This document shows positions 55,225 through 63,586 of a stretch of 64,000 bases of DNA, piece by piece (within the stretch, counting starts at the first letter, position 1; each line of letters opens with the position of its first letter). Under the pieces are notes generated by a model. That model was not told the DNA's origin, searched no databases, and saw only the letters and a list, made by a program, of their open reading frames with translations. The translations under genes were made by a program, and so were the position numbers. The stretch spans positions 1 through 64,000 of the forward strand of contig CADCKQ010000008.1 in the NCBI GenBank assembly GCA_902802045.1, read 5' to 3'. This DNA is from Oscillospiraceae bacterium (GTDB lineage Bacteria; Bacillota; Clostridia; Oscillospirales; Oscillospiraceae).

Positions 55225-56115
55225 TTAAAGATCTATCCATTTTCCGAGCGTATAATCCCATTCGTCCGGATAAAAGCGCTCAAAACCTGCATCTGAAAAG
55301 AAAGTAAATTCGGAGAAATATACATATCCATTGATAACATAGAGGTCAACTCTGATAAAATTTTTTCCGTCAGCGAGCAACTCCGCTATATCGAGCATTT
55401 CATCAAGCTTTTGAGGCCTCGGGAGATGCTCAGAGCTGTTGGGGAAGTTCTGTCTTAAATCAAGGAAATTCCAATTCCGGTCATAATAGTCGATTGATTC
55501 ATCAGGTTGTTTATCGTTCTGAATGACCTGGATGATTTTAGGAATACCGTTAAAACAGAAAAACTTATAAACAGGCAGATAATCCTTGTCAGTGTCTTTC
55601 ATATACTTCTCAGCTATGATTCTGGGAGGTATATTCTTGTAAGGCCATTCTCTGCAAGTCTCATAATAGTCATTTTCAAGGTGGGAACGTAAAAACTCGG
55701 CAGCTTTTCTTCTGTCAAAACTGTTTTTGTCTTTACAGACTACCACCCCTCCGCAGTCGTGGGTAGTCTTCAGTACAAATGATCCGGGTAGATTATCGTA
55801 ATCAATCTCTTCAGGTGAGCTCCAAACGCCGAGAAGCGGAATAACATATTTTGCCCCTGCTCTTTTACAGACTATCTCCTTTACAGAGAATTTGTCTGCC
55901 ATCTCTGTATAGACATCTTTGCGGTCATGCAGCTTGAGCCATTGCATTTTCTCATTAAAACGCTCAGGATTATCAAGATCGAGCTTTAACCCGGTCCTGT
56001 AATAATAATACTTCCTCAGATACCTTTCATCAGACATATTTTTCGTATTTCTGTTAAGAAATATGATTTTTGGTATTATAAGCGGATCTTTGATCAGCTT
56101 TTTGAGTTTATTCAT
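55225..56115 (-). CDS. TupA-like ATP-grasp protein of the polysaccharide cluster
   Basis: About 296 residues from ATG 56115 (a longer frame from 56181 has no better start). The opening KKLIKDPLIIPKIIF, then NPERFNEKMQWLKLHDRK and DKFSVKEIV, the ATP-binding FVLKTTHDCGGVVVCKD and the C-terminal FIRVDLYVINGYVYFSEFTFF are typical of this family, related to the enzyme that adds glutamate to teichuronopeptide. It may ligate an amino acid or similar group to the polymer. A promoter ends 7 bases before this ATG, so the transcript may be leaderless. Confidence 0.82.
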   Translation of the reverse strand: MNKLKKLIKDPLIIPKIIFLNRNTKNMSDERYLRKYYYYRTGLKLDLDNPERFNEKMQWLKLHDRKDVYTEMADKFSVKEIVCKRAGAKYVIPLLGVWSSPEEIDYDNLPGSFVLKTTHDCGGVVVCKDKNSFDRRKAAEFLRSHLENDYYETCREWPYKNIPPRIIAEKYMKDTDKDYLPVYKFFCFNGIPKIIQVIQNDKQPDESIDYYDRNWNFLDLRQNFPNSSEHLPRPQKLDEMLDIAELLADGKNFIRVDLYVINGYVYFSEFTFFSDAGFERFYPDEWDYTLGKWIDL

Positions 56116-56122
56116 AAAAGAA

Positions 56123-56151
56123 ATTATATAGCATTTATAAAATCTTTTCAA
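56123..56151 (-). promoter_or_regulatory. promoter of the polysaccharide cluster
   Basis: On the minus strand TTGAAA (56146-56151) and TATAAT (56123-56128), 17 bases apart. The start site would fall within one or two bases of the ATG at 56115. Confidence 0.6.
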
Positions 56152-56166
56152 CTTGTATTGAAACTC

Positions 56167-56195
56167 TTGAAGAAAGGACAAATATGCAATAAAAT
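56167..56195 (+). promoter_or_regulatory. promoter of galM
   Basis: TTGAAG and TAAAAT, 17 bases apart, followed by the ribosome site ACGGAGGG 7 bases before the ATG at 56229. Confidence 0.45.
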
Positions 56196-56228
56196 ACTGA
56201 AACAGAAACAGTTACGGAGGGTATCTGT

Positions 56229-57275
56229 ATGATCTTAAAAAGAAGCTTCGGAAGAACAGCCTCGGGTATAGAGACTTTTCTGTATGAGATTAAAAACACG
56301 GCTGGGGCATCGGTCTCGGTCACAGACTACGGCGCCAGAATCGTTTCGATAAATGTTCCGGACAGAGACGGAAAGGTGAGAGATGTATTGCTCGGATGCG
56401 ACAAAGTCTCGGATTATGAAGAAGATGACGCCTTTCTGGGCGCAAGCGTCGGCAGGGTCGCGAACAGGACCTCCGGTTCCGAATTTACACTGAACGGGCA
56501 AAAATATCACTTAAACATCAACTCTCCGGGGGGTCATACCCTGCACGGAGGGCTAAGGGGGTTTGACAAAGCAGTATGGGAACTTGATACCTGCACTGAA
56601 GACAGCCTCAGTTTTACTCTTTCAAGTCCGAATATGGAAGAAGGCTACCCCGGAAAACTGGATGTAAAATGCACTTTTACCTGGACTGACAATAAGGAAC
56701 TGCGGGTGTCCTATGAAGCGGTTACAGACAGGGACACTCCGATCAATCTTACCGGACACGGATATTTTAACCTTGCCGGGCATGATTCAGATATCAGCGC
56801 TTCAGAGCAGATACTGACAATAAATGCGGATTTTATTACGCCCACAGATGAAAATCTCATCCCTACCGGAGAAATTAGGCCGGTAGCGGGAACCGCTTTT
56901 GATTTCAGAAAAGCAAAGCGCATCGGTCGCGATATTGACTCAGATGACATTCAGTTGAGATTTGGCAAGGGGTTTGACCATAACTGGGTGTTGAACAAAA
57001 CAGAACATGGTGAATACAAGCTTGCCGCAAGACTGTTTTCTCCGGACAGCGGTATCACTATGGAGATGTATACAGATCAGCCGGGGCTTCAGTTTTATGC
57101 AGGAAACGCTCTTCACGGACAATGCGGAAAAGGCGGTGTACATTACGGGGCAAGACAGGGCGCAGCGTTTGAGGCACAAAACTTTCCAAACGCTGCGAAC
57201 ATGGCTCATTTTCCTTCGCCAATCCTCAGACCCGGTGAGAAATACTGCCACAGAACTGCGTACAAATTTTATTGA
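56229..57275 (+). CDS. galM: aldose 1-epimerase (galactose mutarotase)
   Basis: A 348-residue beta-sandwich enzyme interconverting alpha and beta anomers of hexoses. Motifs: VTDYGARIVSINVPDRDGK, GRVANRTSGSEF, the catalytic histidine in INLTGHGYFNLAGHDS (about residue 175), and the C-terminal GAAFEAQNFPNA holding the expected glutamate. Not linked to other gal genes; it may serve the sugars of the adjoining polysaccharide or the GH2 products. The rpmH promoter overlaps its stop codon. Confidence 0.95.
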   Translation: MILKRSFGRTASGIETFLYEIKNTAGASVSVTDYGARIVSINVPDRDGKVRDVLLGCDKVSDYEEDDAFLGASVGRVANRTSGSEFTLNGQKYHLNINSPGGHTLHGGLRGFDKAVWELDTCTEDSLSFTLSSPNMEEGYPGKLDVKCTFTWTDNKELRVSYEAVTDRDTPINLTGHGYFNLAGHDSDISASEQILTINADFITPTDENLIPTGEIRPVAGTAFDFRKAKRIGRDIDSDDIQLRFGKGFDHNWVLNKTEHGEYKLAARLFSPDSGITMEMYTDQPGLQFYAGNALHGQCGKGGVHYGARQGAAFEAQNFPNAANMAHFPSPILRPGEKYCHRTAYKFY

Positions 57276-57300
57276 CACGTCAATTCAAATTATATATAAT
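57272..57300 (+). promoter_or_regulatory. promoter of rpmH-rnpA-yidD-yidC-khpB
   Basis: TTGACA (57272-57277) and TATAAT (57295-57300), 17 bases apart. The -35 box contains the galM stop codon. Confidence 0.85.
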
Positions 57301-57389
57301 ACATTGTCTGCCTGAAGACAGACAGATATTCTATTGCCAACTGCTTCGGAGAATTTCCGATGTTGAGTATATTGAAAGGAGCATGATCC

Positions 57390-57524
57390 ATGAAACGTAC
57401 ATTCCAGCCTAAAAAACGCCAGCGCAGCAAAGTTCACGGTTTCAGAGCCAGAATGGCAACAGCAAACGGACGCAAAGTCCTTTCCCGCCGCAGAGCAAAG
57501 GGAAGAGCCGAACTTACAGTCTGA
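57390..57524 (+). CDS. rpmH: ribosomal protein bL34
   Basis: A 44-residue, very basic protein beginning [18 protein letters not shown], the standard bL34 sequence. GAAAGGAG lies 10 bases upstream. In most bacteria this gene neighbours dnaA and the origin; here galM and a polysaccharide cluster occupy that side and no DnaA boxes were seen. Confidence 0.98.
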   Translation: MKRTFQPKKRQRSKVHGFRARMATANGRKVLSRRRAKGRAELTV

Positions 57525-57576
57525 TTTTCATGACTGTCTGCGGTGAGACCGCGCAAGGGTGTATTAAGGCAGACAA

Positions 57577-57912
57577 ATGAACAGCGCATCGACACTAAAA
57601 AAAAACAGTGATTTTCACAGGCTTTATAACAGAGGCAAAGCATCTGCAAATCCGTTGGTTGTTGTCTATTGCCGGAAAAACGGCAGAGATCTCAACAGGA
57701 TCGGATATACAGTTTCAAAAAAACTTGGTAAAGCAGTTACACGTAACCGTATCAGAAGACGCATGAGAGAAGTGTACCGTCTCAATATGCATAAGCTGAA
57801 AAAAGGATTTGACATCGTCGCGGTTGCAAGATCGAAAACAGCAGATGCTGCATATTCTGAAATTGAAGAGGCCTTCCTGAAGGCTTGCGCAGAACTTGGT
57901 ATCTCAGAATGA
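57577..57912 (+). CDS. rnpA: ribonuclease P protein component
   Basis: A 111-residue protein that helps the RNase P RNA bind pre-tRNA. The family signature [20 protein letters not shown] is intact around residues 50-70. It overlaps yidD by 4 bases. Confidence 0.97.
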   Translation: MNSASTLKKNSDFHRLYNRGKASANPLVVVYCRKNGRDLNRIGYTVSKKLGKAVTRNRIRRRMREVYRLNMHKLKKGFDIVAVARSKTADAAYSEIEEAFLKACAELGISE

Positions 57913-58127
57913 AAAATATACTGATTGCTCTAATCAGGTTCTATCAGAAGTTCATATCTCCGTACACACCCCCTTCATGCAGGTTTATTCCGACCTGCTC
58001 GAGCTATGCGCTTGAAGCCATCGGAAAGTACGGCGCTGTCAAAGGCGGATGGCTCAGCATAAAGCGCATCATGAGATGCCACCCTTTTCACAGAAAGGGC
58101 TACAGCATCTATGATCCCGTACCTTAA
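57909..58127 (+). CDS. yidD: membrane protein insertion efficiency factor YidD
   Basis: A 72-residue protein: [45 protein letters not shown] and the C-terminal RCHPFHRKG are textbook YidD. It supports YidC-dependent insertion and sits between rnpA and yidC as usual. ATG 57909 overlaps the rnpA stop. Confidence 0.96.
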   Translation: MKNILIALIRFYQKFISPYTPPSCRFIPTCSSYALEAIGKYGAVKGGWLSIKRIMRCHPFHRKGYSIYDPVP

Positions 58128-58144
58128 ATATTAAGGAGCACGAT

Positions 58145-59497
58145 ATGTCATTTGGCGAGATAATAACCTGGCCCTTTGCCAAGCTTATGGTATGGCTCTA
58201 TGGACTTACCGGAAGCTACGGCTGGGCTGTAATATTGTTTGCACTTATCGTCAACCTGATTCTTACCCCGTTCATGGGAAAAAGCAAAAAAGCCACCATG
58301 AAAACCACGCGTCTGCAGCCGAAGATCCAGGAAATCCAGCGCAGACATGAAGGCAACCAGCAGAAGCTGAACGAAGAGATGCAGAAGCTTTATCGGGAAG
58401 AGGGTATAAATCCGATGTCCGGTTGCCTCTGGTCTCTTATTCCGTTCCCTATACTTATAGCTCTCTACAGTGTTATACGTCAGCCACTCTCGAGAATGAT
58501 GTTTATTGCCAAGGAGACTGTTGCCAAGATAACGGAATATGTGACCGCTCAGGGCTGGTATACGGTATCCACAAATGCAAGAACTGCTGCATACAGTGAG
58601 ATCCGGATAGTTGATGTACTGCATAAAAATTGGGATGCTTTTATTTCCGGCTTTGGAGAGGTGGAAAACCTTGTCAATGTTGACTTCAGCTTTTTGGGCA
58701 TGAATCTTGGAGATCAGCCCAATTGGCAGACTCTTTGGCAGGGCCCGTATACATGGGCTGCAATAGGCATTTTTCTGATCCCATTTGTTTCTGCAGGTCT
58801 TTCATGGCTTTCGATGACCGTTTCCCAGAAAATGAACCCTCAGTCCGGATCGTCAGGCAATGACGCTGCAGCGGCATCAATGAAAAGCATGAATGTTGTC
58901 ATGCCTTTGATGTCAATATGGATCTGCTTTGTCATGCCGGCAGCTATGGGCGTGTACTGGATTGCCAACAGCGTATTCGGCATGATCAGAGATGTACTTC
59001 TTACAAAAGTATACACGCGTCAGATCGAAGCAGAGGATGCGGCAAGAATAGCGACCAGATCAGAGAGAGAAAAAGAACTTGAAGCGAAGAAGGCCGAGAC
59101 AGAACGTCTTAAAGCCGAGGGACTGACTCAGAGAAACGATAATACAAGCAAAAAGAAGATCCAGGCAAAAGAAAAACAGATGAGCGACGAGCGCAAAGCT
59201 GCAGCTCAAAAGGCAGAAAAAGCAGAACGCAGAGAGCGCCTCGGAATAGCGGAAACTGAAGTACCTGCTTCTCAGGTAGGGCACAGACGTTATGCCCGGG
59301 GCAGAGCATACGATCCGGATCGTTTCGGGGCTGTCAGTGAACCGGCTCCCGAGTCGGATAATACTATTCCGGAACTGGAAGATACTGAAGAAGATGCGGT
59401 GTTAGCAGATTCATATTCTGAAGAGGAGGTCTCTGCGGACAGTACGGATAATCCCGGGGAAACCATGAGTGATACAATGCCGGAGGAAAAGACTTAA
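58145..59497 (+). CDS. yidC: membrane protein insertase YidC
   Basis: A 450-residue insertase with five main spans. GSYGWAVILFALIVNLILTPFMGKSKKA opens the conserved core; the cytoplasmic hairpin (LQPKIQEIQRRHEGNQQKLNEEMQKLYREEGINP) and LIPFPILIALYSVIRQP follow. Unlike many Gram-positive homologues there is no lipobox. A ~150-residue charged tail with Glu-rich end follows the last span and could bind ribosomes. One-base overlap with khpB. Confidence 0.95.
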   Translation: MSFGEIITWPFAKLMVWLYGLTGSYGWAVILFALIVNLILTPFMGKSKKATMKTTRLQPKIQEIQRRHEGNQQKLNEEMQKLYREEGINPMSGCLWSLIPFPILIALYSVIRQPLSRMMFIAKETVAKITEYVTAQGWYTVSTNARTAAYSEIRIVDVLHKNWDAFISGFGEVENLVNVDFSFLGMNLGDQPNWQTLWQGPYTWAAIGIFLIPFVSAGLSWLSMTVSQKMNPQSGSSGNDAAAASMKSMNVVMPLMSIWICFVMPAAMGVYWIANSVFGMIRDVLLTKVYTRQIEAEDAARIATRSEREKELEAKKAETERLKAEGLTQRNDNTSKKKIQAKEKQMSDERKAAAQKAEKAERRERLGIAETEVPASQVGHRRYARGRAYDPDRFGAVSEPAPESDNTIPELEDTEEDAVLADSYSEEEVSADSTDNPGETMSDTMPEEKT

Positions 59498-60339
59498 TGA
59501 TCAAAGAACTTCTTAAGTCCGGTAAGACAGAGGAAGAGGCAATCAAAGCAGCTCTTGATGAGCTGGGGCTGGAAAGAGATGATGTTTCGGTAGAGATAAT
59601 AGACAGAGCGAAATCGGGATTTCTCGGCATCGGTGCTGTTAAAGCAAAGGTCAAAGTGAGCTATGAGATCCCGGACGAACCGAAACCGGCCAAGGTAAAA
59701 CCGGTCGCCACTGAAAAACCTGTAAAGGCCGAGAAACCCGCAAAGGATGAAAGACCTGCACAGAGCTCGAAAAACACTAAGCCTTCCGCCAAAAAAGAAC
59801 CCAAGAAAGAGGCATTCGTTAGACAGAACGCTCCAGCAGAAGAAAAAAGCGAATTCGCCGAAATCAGAAACTTCCTCACCGGATTATTGAAAAACATGGA
59901 TGTCGAAGCCAATATAGACATCACAGAGAAGAATGGAACGATAGATGTAACGCTTTCGGGGCCTTCTATGGGAAGCGTTATCGGACGCCGGGGTGAAACA
60001 CTTGATGCAATACAGCATCTTACGAATTATGCCTGCGGCAAAGGGAACGACAAGCGTCCTCACATTAATGTTGATGCGGAAGGATATCGCAGTAAGAGAG
60101 AGGAATCTCTCGTCAAGCTTGCCGAAAAAATGGCAGAGAAGGCCATTAAATATAAGCGGAGCATGGCACTGGAACCGATGAATTCATATGAACGCCATGT
60201 AATTCATACAGCACTCCAGAACTATGATGGAGTTACAACAACATCCACCGGAACAGAACCAAACCGGAGAGTGGTAGTCAACTATGTTAAGCCGGCCAAC
60301 GAACCGGAGGAAAAACCGAAGACCCGTGAATGGGCCTGA
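59497..60339 (+). CDS. khpB: KhpB/Jag RNA-binding protein
   Basis: A 280-residue protein. The N-terminal Jag_N domain (SGKTEEEAIKAALDELGLERDDVSVEIIDRAKSGFLGIGAVKAKVKV) is followed by a Lys/Pro-rich linker (residues ~55-105), a KH domain with GSVIGRRGETLDAIQHLTNYA and an R3H domain with YKRSMALEPMNSYERHVIHTAL. It is the partner of KhpA and a regulator of wall growth. mnmE and mnmG, usual next neighbours, are missing here. Confidence 0.96.
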   Translation: MIKELLKSGKTEEEAIKAALDELGLERDDVSVEIIDRAKSGFLGIGAVKAKVKVSYEIPDEPKPAKVKPVATEKPVKAEKPAKDERPAQSSKNTKPSAKKEPKKEAFVRQNAPAEEKSEFAEIRNFLTGLLKNMDVEANIDITEKNGTIDVTLSGPSMGSVIGRRGETLDAIQHLTNYACGKGNDKRPHINVDAEGYRSKREESLVKLAEKMAEKAIKYKRSMALEPMNSYERHVIHTALQNYDGVTTTSTGTEPNRRVVVNYVKPANEPEEKPKTREWA

Positions 60340-60353
60340 AACAGGAGGAAACG

Positions 60354-60584
60354 ATGAGCATTTTTGAACAGGTCAGAGATACTCTGGCAAAGCAGTTTGA
60401 GATAGATCCCGCTACAATAACACCTGAAACCAATATTATAGACGATATAGGCGCTGATTCTCTTGACGTCGTAGAGCTTATCATGAGCCTTGAAGACAAC
60501 TACGGTATTTCAATCTCTGATGATGATGCCGCGAAGCTTCTTACAGTCGAGCAGATCACTGCTTATCTGGAGAACCAGCAGTAA
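60354..60584 (+). CDS. acpP: acyl carrier protein
   Basis: A 76-residue acidic protein with the phosphopantetheine site S36 in IGADSLDVVELIM. AGGAGG precedes ATG 60354; a longer frame from 60330 is inside khpB and untypical. It is probably the fatty-acid synthesis carrier, although the fab genes are not near. Confidence 0.95.
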   Translation: MSIFEQVRDTLAKQFEIDPATITPETNIIDDIGADSLDVVELIMSLEDNYGISISDDDAAKLLTVEQITAYLENQQ

Positions 60585-60589
60585 TTTTT

Positions 60590-60616
60590 AAATCCCGCCT
60601 GCGGGCGGGATTTTTT
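60590..60616 (+). terminator. acpP terminator
   Basis: AAATCCCGCC and GGCGGGATTT form a 10-base stem with a 4-base loop and T run. holB starts 12 bases after it. Confidence 0.9.
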
Positions 60617-60627
60617 GAAGGCATTCC

Positions 60628-61419
60628 ATGCAGCAGACAAATTCATACATAGTCTCTTCACCGGATGCCGGGAAGGGATTGGATAAAGCTTTTGAGATAG
60701 CGCAAACAGCCCTGTGCACAGCCACATCCGGAAGGCCGTGCGGGGTCTGCAGAGCTTGCAGAAAAGTAAAGCAGAGAATTCACCCGGATCTTTCGGTAAT
60801 AGAGAGGGAAGAAGGTCAGGGGGGAAAGCCCAAACAGAACATATCTGTTGAGCAGATCAGGGAGATTGTTCATGAAGCCGGAATTGTTCCCATAGAAGGG
60901 CAAAAGAAGGTTTACATAATTAAAGAAGCCCAACTGATGAATATTGCTGCCCAGAATGCTGCTTTGAAGCTTTTGGAAGAACCGCCTGAATGGGTGGTGA
61001 TGGTTCTGGTGACCGATAATCCGGATGTCCTTCTGCCTACAGTCAGGTCGCGCTGCAGCAGGATAAACCTCAACAGCGAAAACAGTGTGTTCAGTGAACA
61101 GACCGAGAAAAGGTGCGAGAGTTACATGAAAGCTCTTGTTATGGGCGACAGAAGTGAAGTGTTCTGCGCTGCGATGGATCTCAAGTTGAAAACTCTTGCC
61201 GAAACGGAAGAGTTTCTGCAGTATATCAGGGAGTATGCAAATGATATTCTTTGCTATCGCAGGAAAGATCCGGGGCTCGGCAGAGAACTGCTTTTCAAGA
61301 TAACACTTATTGCGGATAAGTGTACTGCTTATATAAAATCGAATGTAAACCCAAACCATATAGCGGGACTTCTTGCTGTTCTCCCGTTTGAAGATAGAAT
61401 TATTGAGGATGATATTTAA
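60628..61419 (+). CDS. holB: DNA polymerase III delta' subunit
   Basis: A 263-residue clamp-loader subunit. The Walker A site is degenerate (SSPDAGKGLDKAF), as normal for delta', and a zinc module CGVCRACRKVKQRIHPDL follows near residue 40. Sensor motif region VRSRCSRINL is intact. Shorter than E. coli HolB because of a small C-terminal domain. It overlaps ricT by 1 base, the usual holB-ricT pairing in Bacillota. Confidence 0.9.
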   Translation: MQQTNSYIVSSPDAGKGLDKAFEIAQTALCTATSGRPCGVCRACRKVKQRIHPDLSVIEREEGQGGKPKQNISVEQIREIVHEAGIVPIEGQKKVYIIKEAQLMNIAAQNAALKLLEEPPEWVVMVLVTDNPDVLLPTVRSRCSRINLNSENSVFSEQTEKRCESYMKALVMGDRSEVFCAAMDLKLKTLAETEEFLQYIREYANDILCYRRKDPGLGRELLFKITLIADKCTAYIKSNVNPNHIAGLLAVLPFEDRIIEDDI

Positions 61420-62519
61420 TGACTGAAGTAGTCAGTATAAGATTCAGAGGCAGCTGTAAGATTTATTATTTTGCACCTGAAGGAATAGAATGCAGATCCG
61501 GTGACACTTTAATAGTGGAGACAGCAAAGGGACTCGAGATGGTCGAATGCTGTATGGGCAATCATGAGGTGGAAGATGAAGAGGTGGTCCAACCATTAAA
61601 GAGGGTGATCAGGATCGCGACCAGCACGGATAAGGAAAACGCTGAGAAGAACCGGGCTAAGGAAGGCGATGCGTTGGAGATATGCAGACAGAAAGTCGCC
61701 GATCACGGTTTGGACATGAAGCTGGTAGGTGCCGAATACAGCTTTGACGGGACCAAAACGACGTTTTTTTTCACATCTGACGGAAGAGTGGATTTCAGGG
61801 AGCTGGTAAAGGATCTTGCTGCCGTTTTTCATAACCGTATAGAACTCAGGCAGATAGGCGTGAGGGATGAGGCGAAGATGGTCGGCGGATTGGGGATTTG
61901 CGGAAGACCGTATTGCTGCAAAGCCTTTATGGATGATTTTGCACCGGTATCCACCAAAATGGCCAAAACCCAGAACCTTTCATTAAATCCGACAAAGATA
62001 TCGGGAAGCTGCGGAAGGCTGATGTGTTGTCTGAGATACGAACAGGATGCATATGAAGATCTGATAAAACGAATTCCGAAGGCAGGGACTTTTGTTGAGA
62101 CAAAAGACGGTTTCGGAACGGTAGAGCAGGCGGATATTCTCAGATCGACGGTAAAGGTCAGACTTGACACAGATTCTGACGACAAACTCAGGATCTATAA
62201 ATCAAATGAACTGTGTGCCGTCCCGGGGGGCAGACCACCGGAAGGAGAAGAACCGCAGCATGTTTTTGAATATGTTCCTGAGGAAGAGAAGGATGATGAA
62301 AAAGAAACTCCCAAATGGGAAGCAAGAGTCATAGTTTCTCCGGAAGATCAGGAAAAAAGTAAAACAGCAGTAAAGAACTCTGATACAGCGGAGAATATCG
62401 CGGAGGCCACGCTTGAAGATGCCAGACAGGAGCGCCGCAGACATTCCGGCCGTCCCCACAGAAGAACCGGTAATTATAAACGCCGCACCGGTAAAAGAAC
62501 AAAAGAGCAGCAGTCTTGA
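61419..62519 (+). CDS. ricT: RicT (YaaT/PSP1-domain) stage 0 sporulation-type protein
   Basis: A 366-residue protein. The PSP1 core has the cysteine-rich motif GGLGICGRPYCCKAFM...LNPTKISGSCGRLMCCLRYEQ. In B. subtilis RicT with RicA and RicF binds FeS clusters and guides RNase Y cleavage. The C-terminal ~100 residues are acidic then Arg-rich (RRHSGRPHRRTGNYKRRT), an RNA-binding-like tail longer than in many homologues. Confidence 0.93.
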   Translation: MTEVVSIRFRGSCKIYYFAPEGIECRSGDTLIVETAKGLEMVECCMGNHEVEDEEVVQPLKRVIRIATSTDKENAEKNRAKEGDALEICRQKVADHGLDMKLVGAEYSFDGTKTTFFFTSDGRVDFRELVKDLAAVFHNRIELRQIGVRDEAKMVGGLGICGRPYCCKAFMDDFAPVSTKMAKTQNLSLNPTKISGSCGRLMCCLRYEQDAYEDLIKRIPKAGTFVETKDGFGTVEQADILRSTVKVRLDTDSDDKLRIYKSNELCAVPGGRPPEGEEPQHVFEYVPEEEKDDEKETPKWEARVIVSPEDQEKSKTAVKNSDTAENIAEATLEDARQERRRHSGRPHRRTGNYKRRTGKRTKEQQS

Positions 62520-62612
62520 TTTGAGGCTGTTGCTTTTTACTTTTTAAAATGTTATTCTAAGTACAGCGATAAAGACTGCTTTAAATAACTGAAAAGGAGA
62601 ATGAGATTTATC

Positions 62613-63026
62613 ATGGTCAAGATAATCATGGGTGAGAAAGGAACCGGAAAAACAAAGAAGCTTGTAGACATGGTACGCGAGGCAGTAAAAGCAGAGCACG
62701 GCGATGTTGTCGTCATAGAAAGAGAGAAAAAGCTTACCTACGATATCCCGTACAGTGCAAGACTTATTGACGCCGGTGCATATCCCATTGCAGAATATGA
62801 GTTTCTGAAGGGCCTGATTTGCGGCATACACGCCGGAAATTACGATATTACTCATTTCTTTATAGATAATTTCAGAAAGCTTGTGAAAGACAGGAGCAGA
62901 GAGTCTTTTGAGGCTTTCATAGACTGGCTGATCGACTTTTCGGAAAAAGAAGATATCGAATTTGTTATAAGTTATACTCAGGATCCCAATGAAGCTTCCG
63001 AAAAGATCAGGACCCTTCTGATATAA
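62613..63026 (+). CDS. small P-loop protein, unknown function
   Basis: A 137-residue protein with an N-terminal phosphate-binding loop MGEKGTGKTKKL and a DITHFFIDN strand that could serve as Walker B. No nuclease or kinase motif beyond that. ATG 62613 lies 13 bases after AAGGAG; an alternative ATG at 62601 is only 1 base from it. The gene precedes an S4-domain gene by 4 bases. Conserved position in other Clostridia is likely but not verified. Confidence 0.75.
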   Translation: MVKIIMGEKGTGKTKKLVDMVREAVKAEHGDVVVIEREKKLTYDIPYSARLIDAGAYPIAEYEFLKGLICGIHAGNYDITHFFIDNFRKLVKDRSRESFEAFIDWLIDFSEKEDIEFVISYTQDPNEASEKIRTLLI

Positions 63027-63030
63027 GCAA

Positions 63031-63273
63031 ATGCGTCTTGATAAATTTCTGAAGGTTTCAAGAATCATAAAAAGAAGGACGGTCGCAAATGAAGCCTGTG
63101 ACAGCGACTATGTCAAAGTCAACGGCAGACAGGCAAAAGCGGGTACTCAGGTCAAGCCCGGTGATTTTATAGAGATAGCTTTTGGAAGCCGTACACTGAA
63201 GGCTGAGATCCTCAATACAAATGAAAATGTGAAAAAGGATGAAGCTCCGATGATGTTCAGAGAGATACGTTGA
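63031..63273 (+). CDS. S4-domain RNA-binding protein (RqcP/Hsp15-like)
   Basis: An 80-residue protein consisting of one S4 domain: MRLDKFLKVSRIIKRRTVANEACDSDYVKVNGRQAKAGTQVKPGDFIEIAFG. This matches RqcP (YlmH/YabO class), which in B. subtilis binds stalled 50S-nascent chain complexes and helps alanine tailing by RqcH. Assignment to RqcP rather than another S4 protein rests on size alone. Confidence 0.88.
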   Translation: MRLDKFLKVSRIIKRRTVANEACDSDYVKVNGRQAKAGTQVKPGDFIEIAFGSRTLKAEILNTNENVKKDEAPMMFREIR

Positions 63274-63280
63274 TCATATG

Positions 63281-63304
63281 CCGGCATAAGTTTACTTATG
63301 CCGG
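63281..63304 (+). terminator. hairpin after the S4-domain gene, probable terminator
   Basis: CCGGCATAAG and CTTATGCCGG form a perfect 10-base stem with a TTTA loop. The T run after it is interrupted (TTGCCTGTTT), so termination may be weak. Confidence 0.6.
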
Positions 63305-63517
63305 TTGCCTGTTTATGCATATCAGGTTACAAATATGCATGCCTATACTTCTGGCTTCTATACTTGAAACTTCAAAATAACAGCAAAAATTCAACAGTTT
63401 CCACAAAGATTTCAACATAAAATGGTTACAAACAGCTGCTTTTTTGAATATCAGGATTACATAATATTGTGAATTATGAATTTTTATTGACAGCATTTTA
63501 AACTTTTTTTGCATTTG
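63305..63517. other. non-coding AT-rich spacer
   Basis: No gene is seen. TTGACA occurs at 63487-63492 without a good -10 partner at standard distance. The functional promoter is probably the one at 63518. Confidence 0.4.
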
Positions 63518-63546
63518 TTGATAAAGGTTTTTTCGGATGCTATAAT
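63518..63546 (+). promoter_or_regulatory. promoter of the terminal lipoprotein gene
   Basis: TTGATA (63518-63523) and TATAAT (63541-63546), 17 bases apart, with a TG extended -10. Confidence 0.75.
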
Positions 63547-63586
63547 CAAAACACCGAAAATAATGCAAACAAAGGAGGACAAACTA

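Noticed and set aside
57276..57389. Replication origin beside rpmH
   Set aside because: No TTATCCACA-type boxes or dnaA gene are seen on either side.
63360..63420. DnaA-box-like TTTCCACA near the right end
   Set aside because: Single imperfect match without a cluster; probably chance in AT-rich sequence.
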